Translations under genes and position numbers: made by a program | The notes under the pieces: generated by a model | Told to the model about the DNA's origin: nothing | Database searches by the model: none | The model's input: only the letters and a program-made list of their open reading frames with translations | Source of the DNA: Opitutaceae bacterium | GTDB taxonomy: Bacteria; Verrucomicrobiota; Verrucomicrobiia; Opitutales; Opitutaceae | Assembly: GCA_028691845.1 (NCBI GenBank) | Contig: JAQUYL010000024.1 | Span: 1 to 40,590 of the forward strand | Length of the DNA stretch: 40,590 nt | Reading direction: 5' to 3' | Part shown: positions 1-11,052 of the stretch, piece after piece | How the letters are laid out: the number at the start of each line of letters is the position of its first letter | How positions within the stretch are numbered: position 1 is the stretch's first letter

Positions 1-125
1 TATCCAGCGCCGTGCCTATGGCTTTAGGAACTTTAACAACTACCGCCTGCGCGTCATCGCCCAGTGCGGCTGACTTATGAACCTCCACTCCCTTCAACCC
101 ACTCCCCAATCTTTGGTGTAGACCC
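1..125 (+). mobile_element. 3' tip of an ISL3-like insertion sequence (cut by window edge)
   Basis: Last 125 bp of an IS whose body lies outside the window. The same 125 bp is present without mismatch as reverse complement at 40466-40590. Beyond this block the two sites differ immediately, so base 125 is the IS tip; read inwards it begins GGGTCTACACCAAAG. It encodes the end of a transposase and stops 14 bp from the CCA end of tRNA-Cys. Family placement rests on the transposase tail only. Confidence 0.8.
2..73 (+). CDS. Transposase C-terminus, ISL3 (IS204/IS1001/IS1096/IS1165) type, partial
   Basis: Only the last 23 codons are visible, ending in TGA at 71-73. The tail contains RRAYGFRNFNNYRLRVIAQC, which resembles the basic, aromatic C-terminal end of DDE transposases of the ISL3 family (the KRRA-G-RNF pattern). 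The catalytic residues lie upstream, outside the window. An identical copy is at 40518-40589 on the other strand. Family assignment is by recognition of a short tail and is therefore moderate. Confidence 0.7.
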   Translation: MQRRAYGFRNFNNYRLRVIAQCG

Positions 126-137
126 CAAACAGCTAAT

Positions 138-214
<77 letters not shown>

Positions 215-308
215 GAACTAATAGCTGACCTACAGTTTACAACAACAGTTGTTCAAACAGATTTCTGATCTCGTCGTCCTCTGTTGCCTCATGAGGTGTG
301 GCGAGAAC

Positions 309-465
309 CGTCATTGTTTGAAACTGACGGGCGGTTATTACGCTTTGCCAAAACACGGTGACAAGCAATTTCGCCGGCCGCTGGATAACAAGGACAGGAG
401 AGGGACAAACATCGATTGTCCGATCGGAGACTAGGCTGGCGCAGCTTCAAGACCTGCGAAGTGCG
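309..465 (+). pseudogene. Tyrosine recombinase N-terminal relic next to tRNA-Cys
   Basis: Residues TGGYYAL and DKQFRRPL (327-398) match TGGYYAL and DKQFRRSL near the start of the open integrase at 39322-40341. The reading frame then shifts, and ETRLAQLQDLRS (427-462) matches the next part of that protein (DRRLAELRAQ) in another frame. Nothing of the core-binding or catalytic domains remains. Like the other two integrases in the window, it points away from a tRNA gene and starts just beyond the tRNA 5' end. It is a decayed fragment and encodes no functional recombinase. Confidence 0.65.
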
Positions 466-561
466 GACAATTCTCGGAAATACTGTTTTTGCGCCAGGAA
501 TGCTCCCCGTCGTCAAACCGCATCAGCCAGGTTGATTACACCCACTCGCTGAATTCAGGCA

Positions 562-590
562 TTGTGCATGGCGGTCAATCTGTATATAGT
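562..590 (+). promoter_or_regulatory. Candidate sigma-70 promoter for the repeat protein
   Basis: TTGTGC (562-567), a 17-bp spacer and TATAGT (585-590) fit a housekeeping promoter. The predicted transcript would start near 597, about 30 nt before the ATG at 627. Read from consensus only. Confidence 0.4.
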
Positions 591-626
591 TTTAAAGGAT
601 AGATACTAACCTCAACTAATCCTAAT

Positions 627-1241
627 ATGACAGGGACAGTTACTCCTCCCCCACCTTCGAAAAGCACGATCCCGTGGATTGTCACGGGAATCTTCGCGGT
701 AGCGCTCGTGGTCGTCGCCGTGATCTATGCCGGCAAAGTGAACAAGTTAAACACTTCTGTCGCGGACCTCCAGACTCAGCTTAGCCAAGCCAAGGATCAA
801 ACCATCCAAGTGCAGGCGCAGTTGGATCTGGCCAAAGCAGATTCGGCCCAGTTGCAGACCCAGTTGAACCTTGCGAAGGCGGAGTCGGCCGACCTCCAGG
901 CACAGTTGAACCTAGCCAAGGCCGGCTCAGCCGACCTCCAGGCGCAGTTGGATCTGGCCAAAGCAGATTCAGCCCAGTTGCGGACCCAGTTGAATCTGGC
1001 CAGGGCCGGCTCGGCCGACCTCCAGGCACAGTTGAACCTTGCCAAGGCCGGCTCAGCCGACCTCCAGGCACAGTTGAACCTTGCGAAGACGGATTCGACG
1101 CAACTGCGGGAACAGCTAAGAGACGCGATAGCCAAGGCCGGAGATCTGCAGACAAAACTGGACCAGGCCAAAGCTCAGGTTGTGCAACCTCAGGCGTCTC
1201 CAGAAAAGAGGAAGTGCTTTTGTCAGTGGCTGTGGTGGTAG
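627..1241 (+). CDS. Membrane-anchored coiled-coil protein with seven 14-residue repeats
   Basis: 204 residues of unknown function. A short proline-rich cytoplasmic start is followed by one hydrophobic helix (about residues 15-35), then a long alanine/leucine/glutamine-rich coiled coil. Residues 66-163 are exactly seven copies of a 14-residue unit of the type LNLAKAGSADLQAQ, encoded by seven 42-bp DNA repeats (822-1115); two heptads per unit fit a continuous coiled coil. The last residues (KRKCFCQWLWW) are unlike the rest, so the original C-terminal domain may have been lost by frameshift or truncation. No neighbour suggests a role. The ATG lies about 30 nt after a plausible promoter. Confidence 0.7.
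   Translation: MTGTVTPPPPSKSTIPWIVTGIFAVALVVVAVIYAGKVNKLNTSVADLQTQLSQAKDQTIQVQAQLDLAKADSAQLQTQLNLAKAESADLQAQLNLAKAGSADLQAQLDLAKADSAQLRTQLNLARAGSADLQAQLNLAKAGSADLQAQLNLAKTDSTQLREQLRDAIAKAGDLQTKLDQAKAQVVQPQASPEKRKCFCQWLWW
822..1115 (+). repeat. Seven tandem 42-bp coding repeats
   Basis: 294 bp made of seven 42-bp units, each encoding 14 residues, inside the coiled-coil protein. Units alternate between LDLAKADSAQLQTQ-like and LNLAKAGSADLQAQ-like versions, suggesting duplication of a two-unit block as well as of single units. Because 42 is divisible by three, changes in copy number keep the frame. Confidence 0.9.
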
Positions 1242-1677
1242 AATTTCACGGGAAAAATCGTAGTCTTGCCGTTGAACCGAGAGGATGCGCCGGCTGGGGT
1301 TGGGTTGTGACGTAGTGTGAGCATATATGGGGTTGGCTCTGGTTGCCAGCCTGCCTCTTTCCACGATCCCCCTGGCACGGACGCGTCCTCGGGAGCTGTG
1401 TATCCACTCACATACCCGCGGGCAGGAAATGGCGGATTCGGGCCCTAGATCGGAAGAGATGGCCACCGTGTTCGCACCGGTTGGGCTGACGCGCACCATG
1501 CTGAACCAATGGCAGGTGACGCTGCCAATCGGTGCCGCAGGCTGGTAATGAAAAGCCAAAATGCGAAATACCATAAGATGATTTGATCTCAGGAAAGGGT
1601 TTGAGACGGAAGCGGCGCCGACGCCGCTCGTCTGCACGGCGAATGCATCTAATCTTATTACTAATATAAAATTCCCT
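1242..1677. other. Intergenic stretch with one strong hairpin
   Basis: No convincing gene is seen on either strand; open frames here lack start context or recognisable residues. At 1611-1628 there is a perfect hairpin (AGCGGCG, loop CCGA, CGCCGCT) with outer GACG/CGTC pairing, but no T-run, so it is not a clear terminator. The end of the stretch is AT-rich and leads into the icd promoter. Confidence 0.5.
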
Positions 1678-3962
<2,285 letters not shown>

Positions 3963-4167
3963 AAGTATAGATTCCCCGCCAACCCATGCCCATGAGGCAA
4001 GCGCCTGTTGCTGTCGGCGCCGCTGCCTTTGGATTCCTGCAGGCCCGGCATCGGCCAGGGTGAATTGGCGATTGCGGTAGGCCGATGCGCCCTTTCTCCG
4101 ACCTCCGACCGGGCCAATCATTGTTTCTAAGATACTAAGCAAGGCCATCCGATGCTTCAACTCGTCC

Positions 4168-4713
4168 ATGCCTCTGCCAACCAAAGACGAAGCCCTCCAA
4201 CTCCTCGAACAGCACGTCAAGGATGACTACCAGCGCTACCATGCGCGCATGGTGGCCACAGTGTTGGAGGGATATGCGCAACACTATCAGGCCGACCCGC
4301 ACCTCTGGTTCGTAACCGGCCTGTTGCACGACATCGATTTCGAAAAACACCCCGACACCCATCCGCGCGAATCGCTGCGCTGGTTCAAGGAGTGGGACTA
4401 TCCTGAGGACCTGGCCCATGCCGTCGAGGCCCATGCTGTCGGCTACAACGGCTTCACCACCCTGCCGCGCACCAAGCTCGCTGCAGCGCTCCTCTCCACC
4501 GACGAGCTCTGCGGGATCATCTATGCCTACCGGAAGCTGAATCCCGTGCGCTACGGCGAAATGAAAGCCAGTTCGATCAAGAAGAAGGTAAAGGAACCAG
4601 CGTTCGCTGCAAAAGTGGATCGTACGACGATTTACAAGGGGTGCGAACTCCTTGGAGTCACGCTCGATGATCACGTGGCAAACGCGGTCAAGTATCTCGC
4701 CAACCTCGACTAG
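4168..4713 (+). CDS. HD-domain metal-dependent hydrolase
   Basis: 181 residues. The HD-superfamily metal-site pattern is visible: an early His (H25 in YHARMV), the HD pair H54-D55 in GLLHDIDF, a later His cluster (HAVEAHAVGYN), and Asp in LLSTDEL. Short stand-alone HD proteins of this form are usually predicted phosphohydrolases; the substrate cannot be read from sequence. C-terminal half is lysine-rich and helical. It follows icd by about 200 bp, which is too far to assume an operon, and is convergent with the small gene at 4852-5079. Confidence 0.8.
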   Translation: MPLPTKDEALQLLEQHVKDDYQRYHARMVATVLEGYAQHYQADPHLWFVTGLLHDIDFEKHPDTHPRESLRWFKEWDYPEDLAHAVEAHAVGYNGFTTLPRTKLAAALLSTDELCGIIYAYRKLNPVRYGEMKASSIKKKVKEPAFAAKVDRTTIYKGCELLGVTLDDHVANAVKYLANLD

Positions 4714-4851
4714 AGCAGCCGAACAGCACGCCCGACATTGCTCTATTTGCCAGCAGGGTCACCGGCACCTAACGGGATGAATGCTTCCCACCCCGGTTGC
4801 CACTTAAGCGGCTGGACAGTGGGTTCGATTGGTCAAGGTCTGGCTCCAGCC

Positions 4852-5079
4852 TCAGCGCAGCCGATAATCCATGTGCTCAATGACGCTGTTCTTGAAGTGG
4901 AAGTCCTTGCTCCAATCAGATTGATGGCCCCCGACCGAAACGGTGCAGTCCACCGAGAAGATGCCGGTCCCGTTGTGCACCGCGTTCTTGGTGATGGTCA
5001 TCGAGATGGTGTCTTCCCCAAACGATTGTTTTAGATACTGCTTCGCTTTTACAGTCAGATTTTTTTCTGAATCAGTCAT
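4852..5079 (-). CDS. Small conserved-looking hypothetical protein
   Basis: 75 residues starting MTDSEKNLTVKAKQYLKQSF. GGAG lies 7 nt before the ATG at 5079, which is preferred over the in-frame ATG at 5100. No signal peptide, membrane segment or cysteine motif is evident; a predicted beta-rich middle (SMTITKNAVHNGTGIFSVDC) is followed by a short C-terminal tail. I do not recognise a family. It is convergent with the HD-domain gene. Confidence 0.65.
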   Translation of the reverse strand: MTDSEKNLTVKAKQYLKQSFGEDTISMTITKNAVHNGTGIFSVDCTVSVGGHQSDWSKDFHFKNSVIEHMDYRLR

Positions 5080-5260
5080 AAGGTTCTCCGCCAAGCTCAA
5101 TATATTATGTCATCATCCCCTGCCCCGCCAATGCTATACATGGCTTCGCCCACCTAAAAGGCTCGCGTCAAGAAGCACCCACCAGATCCGCCTCCTGCCG
5201 TTGAGAGCCTGCAGTCTTCCTCTGCGTGCTTTTCGGCTTTCTGCGCTTTACCTCGCTCCC

Positions 5261-5437
5261 TCAACTTTTGCGCGAGGTAGTGACGTACACCGACTCGATA
5301 AGGTGTTTGACCTCGGTGCTGCTGCACTTGGGACACTTGATCTGGCGTTGACGAGCTTTCTCTTCGTATTCGGCCATCGAGAGGGTGACCGTAAATTTTT
5401 TTTTGCAGCTCTGGCACTGATACTCGTATTGGGGCAT
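5261..5437 (-). CDS. FmdB-like zinc-ribbon protein
   Basis: 58 residues with two Cys pairs, CQSC near the start and CPKC in the middle, the zinc-ribbon arrangement of the FmdB/Zn-ribbon family (PF09723 type), and the common opening MPQYEYQC. The C-terminus VTTSRKS is typical. The start at 5437 is preceded by a GGAAGG-like ribosome-binding site; a longer frame to 5488 adds residues unlike the family. FmdB-like proteins are small putative regulators of unclear function. The region upstream holds a possible gene relic. Confidence 0.85.
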   Translation of the reverse strand: MPQYEYQCQSCKKKFTVTLSMAEYEEKARQRQIKCPKCSSTEVKHLIESVYVTTSRKS

Positions 5438-5507
5438 GGTAGTTTTCCTTCCCATTGCTGGTTGGTGATGCCGCGCCGCGACGCCCACAATGTCGTCCAG
5501 CGCAATA

Positions 5508-5830
5508 TTATCGGAACAACTTCACAATAGGAATCCCCTCCTGCTCCGCAAGCATAGAGAGGCAGCCCGAGAAGGCATTGCCCGTGGCCAGATCGCCAAT
5601 TGTTTTCGCAGTGTGCTCGAGTTGCAGATCCTGTTTTCCCCATACCAGGCTTGGCGCTTCTCGTGGCCGGCAGTGCCGGATCCCCCGCATCCTGCTGGGC
5701 ACGGATGGAACCAGGAAACTCGTCCCGATATTCCAAGGATGTCAGCGCACACTGCGCTTGCCACACGCATCCGGCGGTAGGAATGCGAACCGTGAACGAA
5801 CACCCGCCGGTCGGATCACAAATTGCTGAT
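5508..5830 (-). pseudogene. Possible frameshifted gene relic of unknown family
   Basis: The last 45 or so codons of one minus frame (5508-5645; DLQLEHTAKTIGDLATGNAF, then GCLSMLAEQEGIPIVKLFR) look strongly coding, ending in TAA. Upstream a different frame looks coding (FTVRIPTAGCVW, SLEYRDEFPGSIRAQQDAG, about 5660-5800). Joining them needs a frameshift near 5640 and no good start is seen, so I read this as a decayed gene and not an intact one. I do not recognise the family. The rest of 5438-6037 shows nothing else convincing. Confidence 0.35.
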
Positions 5831-6037
5831 GGCGACGGGACGAGACGCCGGTGGCAGCGTCCGCGAACTGATAGGCAAAATATGGCAACCGTCACGGCTA
5901 ACACCCGGTCTGTGTGATCCATGACCGGATCGAGCAACCGTGTCGGGGCACTTTCGACCCGGCCGACCGTTAACGAACGCAGACCGACAGGCTGCAGCCT
6001 GGCCCCTCACTTCCTTCGCCTCAGGCAGGGGTGAGGC

Positions 6038-7228
6038 TCATCGTGGCAGCGTGGAGCAGAACACCGCCAGCCGCTCGACTCCCTTCTTGATGATCTCATC
6101 ACTCGTCGCATAACTGAGGCGCATGTAGCCCTCGGCGCCGAATGCCGAGCCGGGCACGGCTGCTACTTTCATGGTCTCGAGCAATCGTGCACAAAAGACA
6201 TGATCCTTGAGCCCGAAACTGGCGATTCTGGGGAAAAGATAGAAGGCGCCCTTCGCGAGCAGGCAGGACACTCCGGGAATCCTGTTGAGTTCCGCATGAA
6301 GGAACTTCCGGCGGCGATCAAACGCGACTTTCATGGTGGCAATCGCCTCACGGGCCTTTTCCTTCTCCCGCAAAGCCGCCAGCGCGCCGTATTGGGCGAA
6401 TGTCGTTGCATTGGAGGACGTCTGGCTTTGCAGATCCCCGACCGCCTTGGCAATCGGCGCCGGCGCCACCAGCGTGCCAAGACGCCATCCGGTCATGGCA
6501 AAAGTCTTGCTGAAACCGGAAACGGTAATCGTCCGTTGTTCAACCTCGCTGCCGAGTGTGGCAAAACAGATCGCCTGTCCGTCATCGTAGACGAGGTGCT
6601 CGTACATCTCGTCGGAAAGCACGTATAGATTGCGGCGCACCACGACCTCGGCGAGAGCCGCAAGCTCGGCGCGGGTGTAGACCGCTCCAGTGGGATTCGA
6701 CGGGCTGCAGAGGATGAGCATTTTCGACTTCGGCGTAATGGCTGCCTCCAACTGCGCGGGAGTGATCTTGAAACTGGTGGCGTCGTCAGTCGGGACAAAT
6801 ATCGGCGTACCCCCGGCCAGTTTAACCATGTCAGGGTAGCTGACCCAATAAGGGGCGGGAATGATTACTTCGTCGCCGGGGTTGACGACCGCGAGAATCC
6901 CAAGATAGCAGGAGAACTTTCCGCCGGGGCTGACCACCGTTTGCGTCGGAGCGATTTTAAAGCCGTATTCCGCCATGTAACGGTCAGCAATGGCCGCGCG
7001 TAATTCATCAATGCCGGGAGTCGGAGCATATTTGGTCTTGCCAGCCCTCAGGGCGGCCATGGCCGCCTCCTTGATGAAATCTGGCGTGTCGAAATCGGGT
7101 TCGCCGGCGGCGAATCCGCATACATCCTCTCCCGCGGCTTTCAAGGCTTTCGATTTGGCATCAATGGCCATGGTCGGCGAAGGCGTGACATTGCGGGCCC
7201 ATGTGGACAATGGATGAGGAATGCTCAT
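6038..7228 (-). CDS. aspC: Pyridoxal-phosphate aspartate-type aminotransferase
   Basis: 396 residues, class I/II aminotransferase, I-beta-like aspartate aminotransferase. Visible active-site features: GEPDFDTP near residue 42, SNPTG (N178, PLP ring), D206 in LSDEMYEHL, and [15 protein letters not shown] with the Schiff-base lysine K241; a C-terminal Arg in YMRLSYATS fits the alpha-carboxylate site. It transfers amino groups between aspartate (or a related acid) and 2-oxoglutarate in the cytoplasm. Exact substrate is uncertain: I-beta enzymes can also act on prephenate. It lies 181 bp after the RHH gene on the same strand. Confidence 0.9.
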   Translation of the reverse strand: MSIPHPLSTWARNVTPSPTMAIDAKSKALKAAGEDVCGFAAGEPDFDTPDFIKEAAMAALRAGKTKYAPTPGIDELRAAIADRYMAEYGFKIAPTQTVVSPGGKFSCYLGILAVVNPGDEVIIPAPYWVSYPDMVKLAGGTPIFVPTDDATSFKITPAQLEAAITPKSKMLILCSPSNPTGAVYTRAELAALAEVVVRRNLYVLSDEMYEHLVYDDGQAICFATLGSEVEQRTITVSGFSKTFAMTGWRLGTLVAPAPIAKAVGDLQSQTSSNATTFAQYGALAALREKEKAREAIATMKVAFDRRRKFLHAELNRIPGVSCLLAKGAFYLFPRIASFGLKDHVFCARLLETMKVAAVPGSAFGAEGYMRLSYATSDEIIKKGVERLAVFCSTLPR

Positions 7229-7409
7229 AAGGCGGCGGTCGACTAAAGGGGTCTATTTTTCAAAAGCAAGCCTGTGGAGGAACTTAAGCCACTGCGCCTG
7301 CTGGGAGGGGGGCAGCATGAATCCTTCCCAGATGGACCGATCGGAGCAACGCCGCTATCATGGGGACGCCAACGCACACGAAGGCCCGCGTTTCGCTCCC
7401 GAAGCGTGA

Positions 7410-7787
7410 TCACTTTATCTTGCGGCGACGGATCCTGGCTGACGGACGCGGAGAAGGCTTACTTTTGACCGGCGCAGGCGGAGGTGACAACGGGTGGCGC
7501 AGCAGATAGCCTTCGACGGCGGCACGGACGAGTTCCCCCGTGCTCACTTTCCGCACGCGACCGGCCCTCTTCAGCGCCTTTCGCTGGGAAGCGGGCAGTC
7601 GAACCGAGATCTGGAGGTGCGGCGGATGAGAAGGCTCATAGGCCTCGGCATCAAACTCCGACAGGGCTTCCCTAATGAGGTCGCTCACCGAACGCTTTTT
7701 GAGGCGGCGCTGCGCAACGGAGAGGCGTTGCAGTAGCGGCAACGCAAGGTCGATGGCAAATGGTCGGCCAGCGGCGGTCTTTTTCAT
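7410..7787 (-). CDS. Ribbon-helix-helix-type DNA-binding protein
   Basis: 125 residues with two segments resembling ribbon-helix-helix folds: an early one ending SVSDLIREALSEFDAE and a second, LQISVRLPASQRKALKRAGR plus STGELVRAAVEGYL. The C-terminal tail is very basic and proline-rich (KSKPSPRPSARIRRRKIK), which could bind nucleic acid. The ATG at 7787 is 1 bp past the stop of the LolA-like gene, so it is probably co-transcribed with secG and that gene. No toxin partner is adjacent, so an antitoxin role is not supported. Confidence 0.65.
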   Translation of the reverse strand: MKKTAAGRPFAIDLALPLLQRLSVAQRRLKKRSVSDLIREALSEFDAEAYEPSHPPHLQISVRLPASQRKALKRAGRVRKVSTGELVRAAVEGYLLRHPLSPPPAPVKSKPSPRPSARIRRRKIK

Positions 7788-7788
7788 G

Positions 7789-8712
7789 CTAAAATTGTAT
7801 TCTGACCTCGGGCGGCACAACTGGTTCGGAACCGGAAGAGAGGCGTCCGGGCTCGAAAAAATCCGCCGGCAGTGTGAGTTCCAAGGCGGCAGCTGTGACC
7901 GTAAAGCGTGTCTTGCCGCGTGTGAGCTCGTTGCGCACATCGACCGACTTCATAATCCATTTACCATCTATCTTCTTTATTCCCAATATGGTTATGATCT
8001 TGCTGGGCTTGCCCCCCTGGCCTAGCAGTTCAGCCTGCAATAGGGCATTAAACTCTATGTCCAGCAGCATCCTGACGCCGTAAAGCGCCGGGTGTTCCGT
8101 CGCCAAGGATGCAGGCGGGTAAAGTATAAAGCTGTGCGCCATCCGGCCGCGCACCTTGGCCACACCCTCGAATACAAAATCATCCCAGTAGAGAAAAGGC
8201 ATTTGCAGATCGAACGGAGACAGATCGGTCTGCGCTACTGGCTCGAACCAGTCGGCGCCGGTCAGGGACCGCACGGCATCGCCGACGCCTTCGCAGCGCC
8301 AGGCTTCAGGCTCCGTCCCGCTTTGCAGCAACCAGCGCGTCGTCTTCAGGGACGGATCGCCGCCCGGATCAAGGACGAGGCGGGAGACTGGCCCGCGATT
8401 GTTGCGCGAACCAAGCAGGTGTCCGCGCAGCGTGCGCGTAGCGGCCTGATGCGGCATCACCGCGAGTTCAAATTCAATCCAATAGGCGCCAGCCAGGCCC
8501 GCCTGCCTGAATTGACCCAGAATGCGCCGGCCTTCCTCTTGATCAGTCTTGGCCTTTTGCAGAAATTGGGGAGGAGGCCGATTGGCGCGCGGCTGCGCCG
8601 GAAGACTCAACGGACTTGCGCCCAAGCCCAGAAATAATAAAAGCCAGACGAACCCATGGACCGTGCCGGCGCGGTCAAAACTCAGCAGCGCGTTACGGCT
8701 TATTTTCACCAC
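7789..8712 (-). CDS. Exported LolA-like outer-membrane lipoprotein-sorting family protein
   Basis: About 307 residues. A hydrophobic stretch (GFVWLLLFLGLGASPLSLPA, about residues 20-40) reads as a signal peptide. The second half (DDFVFEGVAKVRGRMAHSF, DIEFNALLQAEL, ITILGIKKIDGKWIMKSVDV, and a C-terminal FTVTAAALELTLPADFFEPG) matches the LolA-like family that measures outer-membrane material by a beta half-barrel. Substrate unknown. The start is one of two GTG codons at 8712/8709, overlapping the end of secG; the longer frame to 8838 is antisense-like and rejected. It is followed 1 bp later by the RHH gene. Confidence 0.7.
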   Translation of the reverse strand: MVKISRNALLSFDRAGTVHGFVWLLLFLGLGASPLSLPAQPRANRPPPQFLQKAKTDQEEGRRILGQFRQAGLAGAYWIEFELAVMPHQAATRTLRGHLLGSRNNRGPVSRLVLDPGGDPSLKTTRWLLQSGTEPEAWRCEGVGDAVRSLTGADWFEPVAQTDLSPFDLQMPFLYWDDFVFEGVAKVRGRMAHSFILYPPASLATEHPALYGVRMLLDIEFNALLQAELLGQGGKPSKIITILGIKKIDGKWIMKSVDVRNELTRGKTRFTVTAAALELTLPADFFEPGRLSSGSEPVVPPEVRIQF

Positions 8713-9094
8713 CGGTAGGAGCGGCGGCGGGACTGGCCGCTGTCGGAGCTGTAGTGGCAGGTGCCGCCTCGGGCGCAGGCTGGCTGGCCGCCGGCACCGC
8801 CATCGACGCGGGCACCTTCGGCAGAGCCGACCCCTCATCCGTCATGTGATTGCGTTGATAGATATGGGCAAGATACAGGACAAAGCTCAGAACGAAAAAT
8901 GCGATGGCCGCATTGATCGTGGCCTTGGTCAGCACGTTGCCGGTTTCAGCGCCGAACGTCGATTCCGTCATGCCACTCCCCAGAGCGGCGCCCACGCCAC
9001 CGTCGGATTTCGCCCGTTGCATCAACACAACCAGGACCAAAAACAGCGAAACAAGGATCAGAAAGAAAGTTAAAACACCGATAAGCAGGCTCAT
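8693..9094 (-). CDS. secG: Protein translocase subunit SecG
   Basis: 133 residues. Two membrane helices (about residues 3-25 and 58-78) flank the conserved cytoplasmic loop VVLMQRAKSDGGVGAALGSG, the SecG signature. It is the small accessory subunit of the SecYEG channel in the inner membrane. The C-terminus has an unusual Ala/Pro-rich extension (about residues 90-133) beyond the usual 75-110 residues. Its 3' end overlaps the start of the LolA-like gene by about 20 bp, indicating co-transcription. Confidence 0.93.
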   Translation of the reverse strand: MSLLIGVLTFFLILVSLFLVLVVLMQRAKSDGGVGAALGSGMTESTFGAETGNVLTKATINAAIAFFVLSFVLYLAHIYQRNHMTDEGSALPKVPASMAVPAASQPAPEAAPATTAPTAASPAAAPTGGENKP

Positions 9095-9162
9095 AAAGGG
9101 TGCAAAAGGAAGGTAGTGCGGCCGGCTTTGTCAACCTCAGTTCGGTCCGCGACAAACCGGCC

Positions 9163-11037
9163 CTAGATTTCATAACTGCCCGGCGGAGTGACGTCATCGG
9201 CGTTTTTGCCATCGGGATCCGCCGACCGGCTACGATCGTAAAAGATTCTCACATCGGCTTTTGGGGTTTGCAGCAGGTGCGAGGCGCGCAGCAAGGCGCG
9301 CTTGGTGCTCATGGTCAGGTTGACCTCGGCCGGAAAGACATTCTCCCGGCCAATCTGATCCAGCAAACCGCTATCCGTCAGTACGCGCTCCACATCGGCA
9401 CTGATGCCGCTGATGATGAGGTGGCGGCCGGTTTTTTGGAGAAATTCATGGAGGCTTTCCAGCGCCATCACCGTTGAGGCGTCGAGATGGCGGGCGTTTT
9501 TCATTCGCAGGATGAACACGCGGATGTTCTGATCGTCGGCGAGGAATCGTACCTGTTCCTGAAAAAGATCGGCCGCGCCGAAAAACATCTCACCCTCGAC
9601 ATGGATGATCGAAATGAACGGGTTCGCACGCCGGCCGGGATCAGCCAGCATGGCAAGATTGCCGCTCTCGTTGAAAGTATACTCCACCAGCAACGGCATG
9701 CTGCTTTTCTGGAGAAACAGGGCCATGGCCACGCCGATGCCGATGTAGATGGCCGTATCAAGCTTGAGAAACAGGCACGCGCACACAGTCACGGCGAAAA
9801 CTACCGCATCCGAGCGGGTGGAGCGGCAGGAAATGCGGATCTGGTGCCAGTTGATCATCTTCACACCCACCCGGATAAGGTGCGCCGACAGCGCCGCCAC
9901 CGGGATGTAATTGAATAGCGGCGTGATGAAAAGAAGCACGCCGAGCACCACTACGCTGCTCAGCATCGAGGACAGTTGGGAGGCGGCGCCGCTCTGGTAG
10001 TTCACCGCCGAGCGCGCAAAGGACGACGATCCGGGCACCGCACCGAACAGGCCGCAGGCGATGTTGGCCGCCCCCATTCCGACCAGTTCCTGATTTGGCT
10101 CGATTCTCTGCCCACTGCGCGCAGCCAGCCCCTTTGTGATGGCAGCGGCCTCCAGCATGCCGAGTATCGCGATCGCCAGGGCGGTGAACACCAGTGAAGG
10201 CAGGGCATGAAACTCAGCTCCGCTCCAATGTAACCCGGCGAAGGCTGGCAACACCGCGCTGAGAGCCCCCTCGTCCTGCACCATCCGGAACGGCAGGACG
10301 GGATGAACCAAGGAGGCAATCTTGGCCGCCAGCCCCATCACGGCCAGGCCGATCAACGCCTCGGGCCAGGCCGGCCGGAAACGCCGCAGCAGTTCGAAGA
10401 TGAGCAAGGTCAGTCCGCCGATCCCCAGCGTCCACAGTGACCCCTTCCCTTCGAACAAGGCGGTGGCCGCCTGCCAGAGATTGAGCACAAACGACGGCAC
10501 CGGATCGGCGCTGATGCCCATCAGATGGTGGAGCTGACTGGCCACCAGCAGCACCCCGATGGCCGTACTGTAGCCCACGACCACCGATCTGGAAATAAAC
10601 TTGGTGACTTCCCCAAAATTGAGCAAACCGGCGATCAATTGAATGGCGCCAATTAGAAAGGCCAGCAGCACGGCCAGACGCAGCGGCGGCAGATCGGGCC
10701 CGGCATGCACGGCGATCGTGGCGGCCACAATGATGCTGATGGAGCTGGTGGGGCCGAAGACGTGATGGCGGGACGAAAAAAACAGCGCACCGATGAAGCC
10801 GCCGATGATCACCGAGACAATCACCGGTTGCGGCGGCAGATCGAGAATCAAGGCAAAGCCGACAGCCTGCGGGATGGAAACGAGGGTAAGCGTGGCCCCC
10901 GCAATCAGGTCGGCGCGCAGTTTCGTCAAAGAGTAGTTGCGCAACTCCTCAAGGAACGGCAGGCGCACCCGGAATAGTTTGCTGCTAAGCGCCGGCGAGT
11001 CTGACAAAGTCTCCTTGACTGTATCCGCCGCACTCAT
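9163..11037 (-). CDS. SulP-family anion transporter with STAS domain
   Basis: 624 residues. The N-terminal two thirds contain about ten to twelve hydrophobic segments and the SulP blocks near the start (DLIAGATLTLVSIPQAVGFA) and in the middle (NIACGLFGAVPGSSSFARSA). The last part (about residues 445-575) is a STAS domain (IIHVEGEMFFGAADLFQEQV, HLDASTVMALESLHEFLQ). SulP proteins move sulfate, bicarbonate or dicarboxylates across the inner membrane; the substrate cannot be told here. It lies 15 bp after parB on the same strand and is likely co-transcribed with it. Confidence 0.92.
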   Translation of the reverse strand: MSAADTVKETLSDSPALSSKLFRVRLPFLEELRNYSLTKLRADLIAGATLTLVSIPQAVGFALILDLPPQPVIVSVIIGGFIGALFFSSRHHVFGPTSSISIIVAATIAVHAGPDLPPLRLAVLLAFLIGAIQLIAGLLNFGEVTKFISRSVVVGYSTAIGVLLVASQLHHLMGISADPVPSFVLNLWQAATALFEGKGSLWTLGIGGLTLLIFELLRRFRPAWPEALIGLAVMGLAAKIASLVHPVLPFRMVQDEGALSAVLPAFAGLHWSGAEFHALPSLVFTALAIAILGMLEAAAITKGLAARSGQRIEPNQELVGMGAANIACGLFGAVPGSSSFARSAVNYQSGAASQLSSMLSSVVVLGVLLFITPLFNYIPVAALSAHLIRVGVKMINWHQIRISCRSTRSDAVVFAVTVCACLFLKLDTAIYIGIGVAMALFLQKSSMPLLVEYTFNESGNLAMLADPGRRANPFISIIHVEGEMFFGAADLFQEQVRFLADDQNIRVFILRMKNARHLDASTVMALESLHEFLQKTGRHLIISGISADVERVLTDSGLLDQIGRENVFPAEVNLTMSTKRALLRASHLLQTPKADVRIFYDRSRSADPDGKNADDVTPPGSYEI

Positions 11038-11052
11038 GCCTCGGGCAGACCC

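Noticed and set aside
822..1115. CRISPR array
   Set aside because: The 42-bp units are directly joined with no spacers and are translated as a coiled coil.
5248..5937. 229-codon minus frame across the FmdB-like gene
   Set aside because: It overlaps FmdB in another frame and looks coding only in part; treated as a possible relic, not as an intact gene.
7410..7787. Antitoxin of a toxin-antitoxin pair
   Set aside because: RHH-like fold alone is not enough; no small toxin gene is adjacent, and the gene is tied to a LolA-like gene.
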